Counted from the stretch's first letter, positions 1 to 9,021 are shown. The stretch is 64,000 nucleotides of DNA from JANXDG01 sp964561135 (GCA_964561135.1 CAZLOB010000054.1:1-64000), one strand, 5' to 3'. A program made the numbers and translations. Notes: generated from the sequence alone by a model not told the origin.

Positions 1-1455
1 GAACTTGCACAATTTTCTACAACAATTGGTTCAAAAGAGTTTAAACAGGATAATATTGCTTATATCGCTTCGTATAATTTTTTACCAATGATCAACTGGA
101 TTATAATTCTTCAACAACATAGAGATGAAGCGTTTCTACCTGCTACTTTGTTGACAAATCGCGCAACTAAGATTATTTTGATATTAATTCTTATCTCTAT
201 AATAATTTCTTTTCTTATTGCGACTGGTATTTCTCGACCTATATTAAAAATTATAAACGCAGCGAAAACTGTTGCGGCAGGTAACTTCAATGTTAATATA
301 AAAATAAAAACTTTTGATGAGTTAGAAATTTTAGGCGAAACTTTTAACCACATGGCTCAAAAACTTAATGAATATGCAGAAATACAACTTGACAAACTTA
401 TAGCTGAAAAAACAAAAACAGAAGCTATTATTTTCTCAATACAAGATGGTATAATTTTGACTGACTATAACGGAAATGTAATGCTTATTAATAAAAAAGC
501 AAAAGATATTTTAGGCATAAATGACGATATAGAAAATTTAAATATATTCGATATCCTTGACGAAAAAATACGTCCTATCTTTGAGTCTGCAATTAACCAA
601 CCTAACAAAATTTTTGAAATAGATCTTTCCCAAGGCAATTTTGTACGGTATTATCAGACAATATCGTTACCTGTAACAACTCCAAAGAACGAAAAAATTG
701 GTATTGTTACAGTACTGCACGATATAACTTTAGAGAAAGAAATTGATAAAATGAAAGATGATTTCTTACATTCTATAACACATGATTTAAGAAATCCTAT
801 GACTTCTATTCGTGGATTTATAAAATTTTTGTCTGATGGTATAGCAGGACCTATTACTGAACAACAAAGAAAAATGTTGGACACAATGGATAGAGCATCC
901 TTTAAATTGTTAAACATGATAAACGATATATTAGATATTTCAAAAATTGAAGCTGGTAAGATGCAGCTTGAAGTTGAAAAAATTAACATTGTAAAAATAG
1001 CACAAAGTGTGATAGAGATACAACAACCTCACTATGAACAAAAAAATATAAAACTTGTCTTTGAACCTGAGAAAGAAACAATCGAACTTGAAGCAGATGG
1101 TAAACTTATAGAAAGAGTATTCACAAACCTTATTGGAAATGCAATAAAGTTCACTCCTGAGAACGGAACTATTACTGTTGGAATAAAAGAAAAAAATGAT
1201 TTTGTTGAATGTTTTGTTCAAGACACGGGCGAAGGGATACCTAAAGAATATCTTGAGAAAATTTTCGAAAAATTTAGCCAAGTAAAAAACAAGTCAAAAG
1301 GTGGAACAGGTTTAGGATTAACAATATGCAAATATTTTGTTGAATTACATAAAGGAAAAATTTGGGTAGAATCAGAGTATGGTCATGGTGCAAAATTTAT
1401 TTTCTTGTTACCTAAGAGACAACTACAGGATATAACAAATGAAGAAAAAACTTAA
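1..1455 (+). CDS. Membrane sensor histidine kinase (5' partial)
   Basis: The reading frame is open back to base 1, so the gene enters from the left and the ATG at 88 is internal. The visible part starts with the end of an extracellular sensor domain (Cache-like, ending near 170), then a transmembrane helix (about 172-235), a HAMP domain (about 236-395), a PAS domain (about 415-715), HisKA and HATPase_c. The phospho-acceptor His is the codon at 781-783 in a THDLRNP context. N box (NLIGNAIKFTP), G1 (DTGEGIP) and G2 (GGTGLGLT) are intact, so the kinase should be active. The stimulus is unknown. It overlaps the next gene by 17 bases, suggesting translational coupling. No response regulator follows on this strand; its partner may lie upstream of the window. 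Confidence 0.93.
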   Translation, partial: ELAQFSTTIGSKEFKQDNIAYIASYNFLPMINWIIILQQHRDEAFLPATLLTNRATKIILILILISIIISFLIATGISRPILKIINAAKTVAAGNFNVNIKIKTFDELEILGETFNHMAQKLNEYAEIQLDKLIAEKTKTEAIIFSIQDGIILTDYNGNVMLINKKAKDILGINDDIENLNIFDILDEKIRPIFESAINQPNKIFEIDLSQGNFVRYYQTISLPVTTPKNEKIGIVTVLHDITLEKEIDKMKDDFLHSITHDLRNPMTSIRGFIKFLSDGIAGPITEQQRKMLDTMDRASFKLLNMINDILDISKIEAGKMQLEVEKINIVKIAQSVIEIQQPHYEQKNIKLVFEPEKETIELEADGKLIERVFTNLIGNAIKFTPENGTITVGIKEKNDFVECFVQDTGEGIPKEYLEKIFEKFSQVKNKSKGGTGLGLTICKYFVELHKGKIWVESEYGHGAKFIFLLPKRQLQDITNEEKT

Positions 1456-3034
1456 ACAAATTCAATTTATCGTATTAACTATTTTTTTAACAACTTCTTT
1501 TAGTTTTGCTCAACGATATAAAATTCAAGAAGCAGAAGAAAAAGAGATTTTGTTGCAAGAAATAGAAATCAAAGAAGGACAAACTTTATCTCAAATTGCA
1601 AATTATTATTTAAAAGATCCGAAACAATGGCCTGAAATTTTAAAATATAACAAACTAAATATCTCTGACATATATGCACCACTGCCCGGTATGAAAATAA
1701 AGGTACCTATTATAATGGTTAAAGAAAAATTTCGTCCTGCTTATTTGATATACATACTTAATAAAGTAAAGTATAGAAAACGTGGTTCTGTAATATGGGA
1801 AGACCCTGTAATAAATATGGAATTATATAATGACGATGCTATTTCTACACAAGAGAACTCGCGTGCTAATATAAAATTTTATTCTGGCGAAATAATAACT
1901 ATAGATGAAAACTCTTTTGTAACAATTCGTCCTGAGCTTAAACAAGAGGAAATAACACTTCATAAAGGTGGAGTACGCGCAACTACTGCAAAAATTATTA
2001 CTGAAACAGCAGAAGTTCTTCCTAAAATTGATCCAAAATCGCCAAAGACAGATTTTAAAACGAAGTTTCGTGAAGAAGATAAAACAACTTTAGTTGAAGT
2101 TTATGAAGGAGCGGTAGATGTCACAGCCCAAGGTAAAACAGTTTTTGTTCCAAAAGGTTTTGGTACAGAAGTAAAATTTTTATCTCCTCCTTCTGAACCA
2201 AAACCTTTACCGCCTCCACCTGAACTAACTCTTAAAACACAGGATATAAAACTGTCTAAAGATAACGAATTCGTATTAAGTAAATCAATGCCAACAATTT
2301 CGTTTCAGTTTAAACCATCTCAGGTTGAACAAATAACATCTTTACCTTATATTTCTGAAAAACTGCAAGAAACTACTCTTACGGAAACTAAAGAAAAAGT
2401 TCAAACTCAACAAGAGAAAACAAAAGTTTTAGGACAAATAATAAAAAAGTATCGTATTCAAATTGCAAAAGATAAAGAGTTTAAAAAAATTGTGTACGAA
2501 GAAACAGATTTATTAAGACCGAACCAAGTTATAAATTTTGATTTAGCAAAACTGCAACTTCCGGACGGAAAATATTATTACAAAATTTCTTACATTGACG
2601 AATTAGGTTTTGAGAACCCTACTGTACCACAACCGTTTGTTATTGACACAACTCCTCCTAAACTTGAAACAGATTTAGTAAATATAACAAAAATTGATAA
2701 AGATTTGCTCGAATTTAGTGGTATGACAGAGCCAGACGTGATGCTCTTTATTAACGGAAAAAATGTGAATGTTAGCAAAGATGGCAAGTTTAGTTATTCT
2801 GTAATATTAAAACCAGGTAAAAATAATATAGTGATAGTAGCAAAAGATTTGTATGGTAATGAAACACAAATAGAACATCAAGTTGAGTATGTTAAACAGT
2901 TATCATCTGAAGAAAAAAAATATTTACAAAGAATAAAGAAAGCTGAAAGAGAATTTTTTACGTTAGGTACAATTATTTCAACTTTAGTAAGTACTGCAGT
3001 AATTGTGTTGGTTCTTTTCTTTTTTATAAAATAA
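1439..3034 (+). CDS. Exported LysM / FecR-domain protein with C-terminal membrane anchor
   Basis: 531 residues. A signal peptide (residues 1-24) is followed by a LysM domain (about 40-91, beginning at EGQTLSQIA and ending in a P-G-M-K-I-x-V-P strand), which in known families binds peptidoglycan. A FecR-like beta domain follows (about 100-235), then a Pro-rich linker and a region resembling fibronectin/Ig folds (about 260-400). Next is a bacterial Ig-like repeat (about 410-485, with typical GKFSYSV and KPGKNNI strands). A hydrophobic helix (about 508-530) ends the protein. It probably sits in the envelope bound to the wall. It overlaps the sensor kinase upstream, so the two are likely co-expressed; it may be part of the kinase's sensing system, which is inference. 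Confidence 0.85.
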   Translation: MKKKLKQIQFIVLTIFLTTSFSFAQRYKIQEAEEKEILLQEIEIKEGQTLSQIANYYLKDPKQWPEILKYNKLNISDIYAPLPGMKIKVPIIMVKEKFRPAYLIYILNKVKYRKRGSVIWEDPVINMELYNDDAISTQENSRANIKFYSGEIITIDENSFVTIRPELKQEEITLHKGGVRATTAKIITETAEVLPKIDPKSPKTDFKTKFREEDKTTLVEVYEGAVDVTAQGKTVFVPKGFGTEVKFLSPPSEPKPLPPPPELTLKTQDIKLSKDNEFVLSKSMPTISFQFKPSQVEQITSLPYISEKLQETTLTETKEKVQTQQEKTKVLGQIIKKYRIQIAKDKEFKKIVYEETDLLRPNQVINFDLAKLQLPDGKYYYKISYIDELGFENPTVPQPFVIDTTPPKLETDLVNITKIDKDLLEFSGMTEPDVMLFINGKNVNVSKDGKFSYSVILKPGKNNIVIVAKDLYGNETQIEHQVEYVKQLSSEEKKYLQRIKKAEREFFTLGTIISTLVSTAVIVLVLFFFIK

Positions 3035-3039
3035 GTTCT

Positions 3040-3957
3040 TTATTTAAATATAACTTTGTTTTCGTTAGTTTGTTTAACTTGTTGTTTAGCTAAAGATAAC
3101 AACTCTTTTGCAAAAGTTAAAATTTCTGCATGATGTGTATATTTCCCTTCTTGCGCTGTGACTACAGCTAAAGCTAATTTCAACAATGGCGATTTCAATT
3201 CTACACCGTCAAGATTATAAACAAAATATCCAAGTTTCATTGTTTCTTCATCAAAAATTCTTTGTGTTAATGCATCAAACAATGAAATTATATTTTCAAC
3301 CATAGGTTCAATTTTGTCAGCAAAAGACAATATAAAAAAATCGTCTGCTTCTAAATGATAAAGTGAATCTTTATTGCTACCACAACTTTTTACCACGGAT
3401 CTTAATATCCCTGCGAAAAGTCTTATTACACTGTCACCTTGTTCAAACCCATATTTTAAGTTAAACGGTTTGAAATTGCAAATATCAATATATATAGTAT
3501 AAAATTTTTCCTTCGCTAAAATAAGTTCTTTAATTTTATTTTCTAAAGAAATTAATCCTGGTAATTTCGTAAGCTGGTCAACATTTTCATAATATTTTTT
3601 AATAAGTCCTTCAACATGTGCTATAAGTTCATAAGGTTCAACAGGTTTAACAAGATATTCGTCAGCACCAAGTTTTACTCCAGTAATTCTATCACGCGTA
3701 TGCCCTAACGAAGTCAGCATTATTACTGGTATCAAACATAATTCAGGATTTTTTTTAAGTTCTTCTATAACTTCAAATCCGTCCATTTCAGGCATCATAA
3801 CATCTAAAATTATAATATCCGGAAGTATCTCTTTAGCCTTTTTTAACCCTTCTTTACCGTCAAATGCTTGGTAAACATTATATCCAAAATATTGAAACGA
3901 AAATTTCAACAACTCTTGTAATTCTAAATCGTCATCTATTACCAACACTTTTCTCAT
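3040..3957 (-). CDS. Response regulator with degenerate GGDEF output domain
   Basis: 305 residues. The receiver domain (1-120) has the acidic pocket D8-D10, phospho-acceptor D52, T82 and K104. The C-terminal half (about 125-290) aligns with GGDEF diguanylate cyclases (LTKLPG start, a D159-centred metal strand, NFKPFN, YGFEQGD). The signature is EADDF at 203-207 instead of GG(D/E)EF, so cyclase activity is unlikely; it may bind a nucleotide or a partner instead. Its ATG overlaps the htrA stop by four bases (ATGA), so it is co-translated with the protease and may regulate envelope stress. No DNA-binding domain is seen. Confidence 0.88.
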   Translation of the reverse strand: MRKVLVIDDDLELQELLKFSFQYFGYNVYQAFDGKEGLKKAKEILPDIIILDVMMPEMDGFEVIEELKKNPELCLIPVIMLTSLGHTRDRITGVKLGADEYLVKPVEPYELIAHVEGLIKKYYENVDQLTKLPGLISLENKIKELILAKEKFYTIYIDICNFKPFNLKYGFEQGDSVIRLFAGILRSVVKSCGSNKDSLYHLEADDFFILSFADKIEPMVENIISLFDALTQRIFDEETMKLGYFVYNLDGVELKSPLLKLALAVVTAQEGKYTHHAEILTFAKELLSLAKQQVKQTNENKVIFK

Positions 3958-5483
3958 TGTTTTATGTATGAAACAAATATTTGTCGTCCATTACGGATAA
4001 TATCAAAAACAACACCTTTTTTAAGATCTACAGACCTAAGCACTTCTTTTAGCTGAGAGATATTTTTTGTTTCTTTCCTATTAATACTTACCACAACATC
4101 TTTCTCGTATAAACCAATGTCTTCATAACTTTTATCCTCAGGATCAATTTCTTCAACAACTACACCTTCAACATCTTCTTCAATACCAAGTTCTTCTTTA
4201 AGTTCGTCAGTTAAATTTACAAACTTATGTCCTAACCAAGAATATCCCTCCTCTTTTTTCTTTTCTTCTTCAGCAACTTTTAACGGTTCTTCAGGCAGTT
4301 CACCAAGTGTAACTTCTACAAATTGTGTTTTTTTATTTCTTACAATTTGTAGTATAACTTTTTCTTTTGGTGGTAAGGAAAAAATTATATCTTGTAGTTC
4401 TTGTGGCGAGTTGACTTCAACAGTTTTATTTTTTGTTTTAACAGAGATTATTATATCTCCTCGTTGTAAACCAGCTTTTTCAGCAGGTGTATTTTTTAGT
4501 ACACGGTTGATCAATACACCCTGTTTCTTAGACAAACCAAACTGGTTAGCAATTGCTTCATCTACTGGAGCAATTTCAATACCAAGCCATCCACGGGCAA
4601 CTTTACCTTTTTGTATAAGAACACCCAAAATATCCTTTGCTTGGTTAATAGGTATAGCGAAACCTATACCTGAGAAAACGCCTGTAGGTGCATATATTGC
4701 TGTGTTAATTCCTATAACTTCACCATAAATATTACACAATGGACCACCAGAATTGCCTCGGTTTATTGCAGCATCTGTTTGTATAAACTCCCTATATTCT
4801 CTTCCTTCCACACGAACCCTTTGTCTTAATGCCGAAACGACCCCTACGGTGACTGTTTGTTCTAACCCGAAAGGTGAACCTATTGCTATAACCCATTCAC
4901 CAATCCTTACTTTGTCAGAATCACCAAGTTTTGCATGAGGCAGATTTTTAGCATTTATTTTTATTACTGCTATATCTGTTTTTGGATCTTTACCAACAAC
5001 TTTCCCCCTATATTCTTTTTTATTCCCATCAATGTTAACAACAACTTTTATTTCAGTTGCATTTTTTATAACATGTTCGTTTGTAAGGATATAGCCGTCA
5101 GGCGAAATTATAACACCTGACCCACCACCTTCAGTTTTATATTGACGATATTTTTGTTTTTGTCGTTTAGGATAAGGGATGTCAAAAAATTCTCTAAAAA
5201 ATTCTTCAAAAGGATCACCAAAATAAAATTCTGGTATCTCAATTTTGTATGTATAAACTGTTACAATACTAACAACAGCAGGTTTCACTTTAGCTATAAC
5301 ATCCACAAACGCTTCTTGTAAAGAGAACATATCTTGTGATGAGATATTTTTGATAAGAACAGCTTTATCAATATTCTTTTTTGTATCAACAAAAGTTTTT
5401 ATAACAGGATTTCCAGAAATTAAAATGATCCCTAAAAACAAAACAATTATTATCATTACAAGTTTAGCAAATTCTTTTTTCAT
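3954..5483 (-). CDS. htrA: Periplasmic HtrA/DegP-type serine protease-chaperone
   Basis: 509 residues. An N-terminal signal/anchor helix (about 8-24) is followed by a trypsin-like domain with the full triad: H137 in TNEHVI, D170 in TDIAVIKI, and S245 in RGNSGGP. A charged F/Y/K-rich insert lies before the protease core (about 84-118), as in the LA loop of DegP. Two PDZ domains follow (about 290-395 and 415-505). These proteins degrade or refold misfolded envelope proteins. The start is preceded by GGAGG six bases upstream. The stop overlaps the start of the response regulator. The length is normal for the DegP/DegQ family. Confidence 0.95.
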   Translation of the reverse strand: MKKEFAKLVMIIIVLFLGIILISGNPVIKTFVDTKKNIDKAVLIKNISSQDMFSLQEAFVDVIAKVKPAVVSIVTVYTYKIEIPEFYFGDPFEEFFREFFDIPYPKRQKQKYRQYKTEGGGSGVIISPDGYILTNEHVIKNATEIKVVVNIDGNKKEYRGKVVGKDPKTDIAVIKINAKNLPHAKLGDSDKVRIGEWVIAIGSPFGLEQTVTVGVVSALRQRVRVEGREYREFIQTDAAINRGNSGGPLCNIYGEVIGINTAIYAPTGVFSGIGFAIPINQAKDILGVLIQKGKVARGWLGIEIAPVDEAIANQFGLSKKQGVLINRVLKNTPAEKAGLQRGDIIISVKTKNKTVEVNSPQELQDIIFSLPPKEKVILQIVRNKKTQFVEVTLGELPEEPLKVAEEEKKKEEGYSWLGHKFVNLTDELKEELGIEEDVEGVVVEEIDPEDKSYEDIGLYEKDVVVSINRKETKNISQLKEVLRSVDLKKGVVFDIIRNGRQIFVSYIKQ

Positions 5484-5529
5484 TATGAACCTCCTTCATT
5501 ACTTTTCCTATGTTGTCTAATTAAACTAT

Positions 5530-5790
5530 TCAATCTTTAACGTGTAATAATCCCTATCTAAAAATTCTGCTTGCTTCTTTTTTGTTATAACCTAACTTTA
5601 TCAAGCGCAGAACAAATCAGACATGTTCAATATTATCAACTGTTTCTTTTAAACATTTTTAATTGTTTCAATTTCTTCTTCACCAGCAATAGCCAACTAA
5701 ACCACATATTCATTCTTTTCCAAAAAAGCTGTTAAAAATTTTATTAATGCTAGCTTGCCATCGATAATTAATACTGACTGATTATTATTA
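5530..5790 (-). pseudogene. Relic of an NtrC-type response regulator
   Basis: This lies in the 359-base space between tolB and htrA. On the minus strand, about 5785-5650 reads as a receiver N-terminus (VLIID, then KFLTAFLEKNEYVV, a stop, then LAIAGEEEIETIKN), where the second Asp of the acidic pocket is Gly. After a frameshift, about 5645-5530 reads as a FIS-type helix-turn-helix end (LKETVDNIEHV, a TGA, VLRLIKLGYNKKEASRIF, then stops). The whole sigma-54 AAA+ domain and most of the receiver are absent. The two ends joined by an internal deletion, with at least three stops and one frameshift, indicate a decayed gene. The match is by eye only. Confidence 0.55.
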
Positions 5791-5842
5791 AAAATAATAT
5801 AAAAAGGAAGGGCAGAAATCAAGTAATTATAAAAAGAATAGT

Positions 5843-7111
5843 TTAAAAAATTCTTCTTGGTGTCCAACAAGGGTAAAAACAATTTCCTTTCAATTCTTTT
5901 ATTCTTCTTTGATTAGATCCGTCCAAAAACATAGTAAATAATTCATATTTTCCATTACGATTGGAAACAAACACAATAAACCTACCATCAGGTGAAAAAT
6001 ATGGACTTTCGTTTGAACCACTATTTTGTGTTAACCTAAAATATTCGTTTCTTGGAATGTCATAAAGATAAATATCAAAGAGCCCGTTTTTACCCTGGAT
6101 ACAAAAAACAATTTTATCTCCTTTTGGTGACCACATTGGCGACGTTGTGTAACCCTCTGTTGGTAATCTTCTTATGTTACTTCCGTCAATAGAAGCAATA
6201 TACATTTGGGGGACGCCAGACCTGTCTGAAATAAAGACAACTTCTCTGTTATTAGGAGAAAAAAAGCCTGAGATGTCTATACTGTTACTAAAAGTAAACC
6301 TTTTTAAACTTTTTGTTTTTAAATCTAATATATATAAATTTGGAGAATGTTTTGCTTTTGTCATAGTAACTAACAATTTTTCTCCGTCAATAGACCAGTT
6401 GGCTGTAACATTAAGTCCTTGTGATAAAGAAAGTGGTTCTTTATTTGTACCGTCAATATTCATAATATATAAATCAGGATTGCGATCTTTATAAGTTGTG
6501 TACACAATTTTTTTTCCGTCGGGGGAAACACGAGGATAAATATTTATACTTTTATCATTTGTCAATTGAACTAAATTATATCCATCATAATCAATTTTAT
6601 ATATTTCCTTAAACCCTGTCATATCGTTAACAAAAACAATTTGTGTTGTAGCGATACCGTACTCACCTGTAAACACTTTTACTATATTATCTGCGAATAA
6701 ATGAGCGACAAATCTTAAATCTTTTGATACAAATTTTTCTTCATAAACTTTTTGTGTGGAATTTACATCATACATCCTTCCTATTAGAACATACTTATTA
6801 TATTCAAAATTTACTTCACCACAAACAACAACATCTATCCCGTATTTTTGCCATTTTTCAGACACAACTTTCTGAGGTATATACTGCCAACCTGGTTCAA
6901 TAATATTAAATAATCTTGCAAACAATAAATCGTCACGGACAACCTGTTGTATTTGATTAGTATCATTAATTAGTTGTGTTTGTTTAGCAACAAATTTTGA
7001 TATACCTAAATTTATCCGTTTACCAGTTTTTACTGCTTGAATATATATATCCATTGCTGAAAATCCTAAGGTATATATTAAAAATATACATAAAAAAAAC
7101 TTCCTTTTCAT
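5843..7111 (-). CDS. tolB: Tol-Pal system periplasmic protein TolB
   Basis: 422 residues. A signal peptide is followed by the TolB N-terminal domain (about 20-150) and a six-bladed beta-propeller with WD40-like repeats. The repeats carry the PD40 signature (SPDGKKIVYT, SPNNREVVFIS, SPKGDKIVFC, SPDGRFIVFVSNR). TolB links Pal and the TolA complex during outer-membrane constriction. I chose the ATG at 7111: it has AAGGA at a good distance, opens directly into a signal peptide, and lies four bases after the tolA stop. A longer frame starting at 7198 would run through the end of tolA and lacks a signal. It is the last intact gene of the pal-cpoB-tolA-tolB run. Confidence 0.93.
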   Translation of the reverse strand: MKRKFFLCIFLIYTLGFSAMDIYIQAVKTGKRINLGISKFVAKQTQLINDTNQIQQVVRDDLLFARLFNIIEPGWQYIPQKVVSEKWQKYGIDVVVCGEVNFEYNKYVLIGRMYDVNSTQKVYEEKFVSKDLRFVAHLFADNIVKVFTGEYGIATTQIVFVNDMTGFKEIYKIDYDGYNLVQLTNDKSINIYPRVSPDGKKIVYTTYKDRNPDLYIMNIDGTNKEPLSLSQGLNVTANWSIDGEKLLVTMTKAKHSPNLYILDLKTKSLKRFTFSNSIDISGFFSPNNREVVFISDRSGVPQMYIASIDGSNIRRLPTEGYTTSPMWSPKGDKIVFCIQGKNGLFDIYLYDIPRNEYFRLTQNSGSNESPYFSPDGRFIVFVSNRNGKYELFTMFLDGSNQRRIKELKGNCFYPCWTPRRIF

Positions 7112-7115
7112 ATCA

Positions 7116-7721
7116 TCATTCCTTATATTTAAACTCAAAATACACACCCAAATAATCTTCGGTATATTCCTGAGGTAGAGGTGGAAAGGGTTTTGCAAGT
7201 TCTACTGCACGAAGACAAATATTATCGTATATTTTGTTATTTGATGATTCTTTTATTTTAAGACCATCAATTTCTCCTGACTTTAGTATTCTAAAATACA
7301 CTACAGTTTTTAGCTCGCCAGGATAATTCTGTGACCATAACCAATTTTCAACAATTTTCTTTCTTATTTGGTTCACATAATAAGTAAACGGAAACTTTGC
7401 TGTTTCTAAAGATAAAGATGGCAATGTTGTTGGTTGTGAAGTTGTTTTTGTTTCTTGTTGTTTTTCTTCAACTTCTTTTTTTATAATTTCTTTTTTTACA
7501 ACTTTTTTTTGTTTTTTTGGTAAAACAATTTCTTCTTTTTTGTGTGATGGAACAGATATTTTTTCTTCAATTTTTTTCTCAGGTACTTCTAAAGAAATAA
7601 GTTCTACAGGGAAAGAAATTACAATTGGTCTACTTTTAGGAATTATTTTTATACCTAAAATAAGAATAGTATGAATTAAACATGAGCATAAAAACGCTAT
7701 TTTTAATCTTAAAGAATCCAT
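7116..7721 (-). CDS. tolA: TolA/TonB-family energy-transducing protein
   Basis: 201 residues. One N-terminal transmembrane helix (about 7-26) anchors it in the inner membrane. A Lys/Glu-rich and Val/Pro-rich periplasmic linker (about 45-105) spans the periplasm. A TonB C-terminal-like domain follows (about 108-201; YVNQIRKKIVENW start and VYFRILKSGEI strand), as in the short TolA/TonB hybrids of many phyla. Position between cpoB and tolB makes TolA the better name. It would need a TolQR or ExbBD motor, which is not in the window. Confidence 0.85.
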   Translation of the reverse strand: MDSLRLKIAFLCSCLIHTILILGIKIIPKSRPIVISFPVELISLEVPEKKIEEKISVPSHKKEEIVLPKKQKKVVKKEIIKKEVEEKQQETKTTSQPTTLPSLSLETAKFPFTYYVNQIRKKIVENWLWSQNYPGELKTVVYFRILKSGEIDGLKIKESSNNKIYDNICLRAVELAKPFPPLPQEYTEDYLGVYFEFKYKE

Positions 7722-7729
7722 ACATAAAA

Positions 7730-8425
7730 TTACTCGCCGGTGAGTTCTTTTGCTTCTTTACTTGTAGGATAATTTGTTTTTATAAATTCAAAAATTTCAT
7801 CAGCTTGTTTTTTTAACCCAAGTTGGATAAAACATTGTGCTTTTTTGTACAACATTGAAGGGACGAATTCATCTTTTTGATATTTTGTCAGATATTCATC
7901 TATTACTTTTATACATTCTTGGTATTGTTTTTTTGCAAAATAAGAATCAGCTAAATAATAATATGCTTTACTTGCAAGTTCGCTATCAGGATATTTTGAT
8001 AAATAATCTTTAAATCCTCTAATTGATAAATCATACATACCACGTGAATAATCGTTGTATGCCATATTAAACAATTCTGTAGGTAATGGAAGAAAAGGTG
8101 TGTCAACTTTTGGCAGCTGTTTTGAAAGAATATCCATTCGTTGAGATAAACTTGAGTGAACATCATCCATACGTTGTGCTAAAAACGACATTTTATATTT
8201 GTTTTCCTCGAGTTTCTCAACATATATTTGTAAACTTCTATCTAAAGTTTTTATTTGTTGAATAAGTTCAGCTTGATTTTTTCTTATGGTTATCATTTCT
8301 TTTCTTAACTCAGCTATTTCTTCTTTCAACGAAATGATATCGTCAGAAGTTGCGATACAACTGTAAAAAGACAAAGAAGTAATAAAAATATACAGAATAG
8401 AAGAAATAAAGTATGAAAATCTCAT
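7730..8425 (-). CDS. cpoB: Tol-Pal coordinator CpoB/YbgF-like protein
   Basis: 231 residues. A hydrophobic N-terminus (about 5-22) may be a signal peptide or a weak lipobox ending at C23 (FYSC). A coiled coil follows (about 28-100), as in the trimerising segment of CpoB. The C-terminal half has tetratricopeptide-like repeats (about 115-228; AYNDYSRGMYDLSIRGF, AYYYLADSYFAKKQY, LYKKAQCFIQLG). CpoB coordinates Tol function with cell-wall synthesis in Gammaproteobacteria. It sits six bases after pal and eight before tolA. Confidence 0.87.
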   Translation of the reverse strand: MRFSYFISSILYIFITSLSFYSCIATSDDIISLKEEIAELRKEMITIRKNQAELIQQIKTLDRSLQIYVEKLEENKYKMSFLAQRMDDVHSSLSQRMDILSKQLPKVDTPFLPLPTELFNMAYNDYSRGMYDLSIRGFKDYLSKYPDSELASKAYYYLADSYFAKKQYQECIKVIDEYLTKYQKDEFVPSMLYKKAQCFIQLGLKKQADEIFEFIKTNYPTSKEAKELTGE

Positions 8426-8431
8426 TATTTA

Positions 8432-8950
8432 TTATTTTTTAACACGTACTTTCGTTTCCCCTCTACGGTTAGGCTTGCAGAGAGGTGAATCAGGTGGACC
8501 TGCGTTTTTGTTAATAGGTTTTTCTTCGCCATAAGATATTGTTGCGATTCTGTCTGCAGATATACCTAATGAAATGTAATACTCTCTTATTGTTGAAGCG
8601 CGTTTTTGGCCCAAAGCAAGGTTGTACTCATTTGAGCCACATTCACAACAGTGCCCTTCTATTAGAATTTCATATTGTGGATTTGCTAAAAGAAACTCAG
8701 CATTTTTTTGTAAAATATCCTTTGCTTCTTCTGTTAAATGATATTGATCAAATTCAAAATATATTGGTTTTAATTCTGGTATAGAATAAAATTCTTCGTC
8801 ACGAATAGGTGGTTCTTCATCAACCATTGGTTCCTCAATAGCTTCCTTTGGTGGTTCAACTTGTGGTGGTGACACTTTTTTAGGACACCCATAAAATAAA
8901 AATGATACTAAAACACAAAACATAATAAAAAGTTTTTTAGAGGAATTCAT
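8432..8950 (-). CDS. pal: Peptidoglycan-associated lipoprotein Pal, cysteine-substituted binding loop
   Basis: 172 residues. The signal peptide ends in a lipobox with lipidated Cys at 22 (FYGC). A Pro/Glu-rich spacer (about 23-58) precedes an OmpA-like domain (about 60-172) with GQKRA and YGEE motifs. The peptidoglycan loop reads EGHCCECGSNEYN: cysteines at 101, 102 and 104, with C102 where Pal normally has the Asp that contacts diaminopimelate. The later Arg of GQKRA is kept. The ATG at 8950 is chosen because AGGAGG (8958-8963) lies seven bases upstream; a GTG at 8956 would touch that site. A strong promoter lies upstream, so pal leads the tol operon. Confidence 0.93.
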   Translation of the reverse strand: MNSSKKLFIMFCVLVSFLFYGCPKKVSPPQVEPPKEAIEEPMVDEEPPIRDEEFYSIPELKPIYFEFDQYHLTEEAKDILQKNAEFLLANPQYEILIEGHCCECGSNEYNLALGQKRASTIREYYISLGISADRIATISYGEEKPINKNAGPPDSPLCKPNRRGETKVRVKK

Positions 8951-8992
8951 ATACACACCTCCTTTGTCTAATTTTTCAATACTGTAAAAATT

Positions 8993-9021
8993 ATAATATA
9001 ATATTATACATCAAAAGTCAA
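8993..9021 (-). promoter_or_regulatory. Sigma-70-like promoter for pal-cpoB-tolA-tolB
   Basis: On the minus strand TTGACT (9016-9021) and TATTAT (8993-8998) are 17 bases apart, predicting a start near 8986 and a 35-base leader ending in AGGAGG before the pal ATG at 8950. It lies between tRNA-Arg and pal. A second overlapping TATAAT within the spacer is possible. Confidence 0.7.

Noticed and set aside
3029..3045. Possible bidirectional terminator between the two convergent genes
   Set aside because: Six A/U pairs around a five-base loop, without a G/C core; too weak to call.
7112..7198. Longer start for tolB
   Set aside because: The added 29 residues are read through the end of tolA and carry no signal peptide; the ATG at 7111 does.
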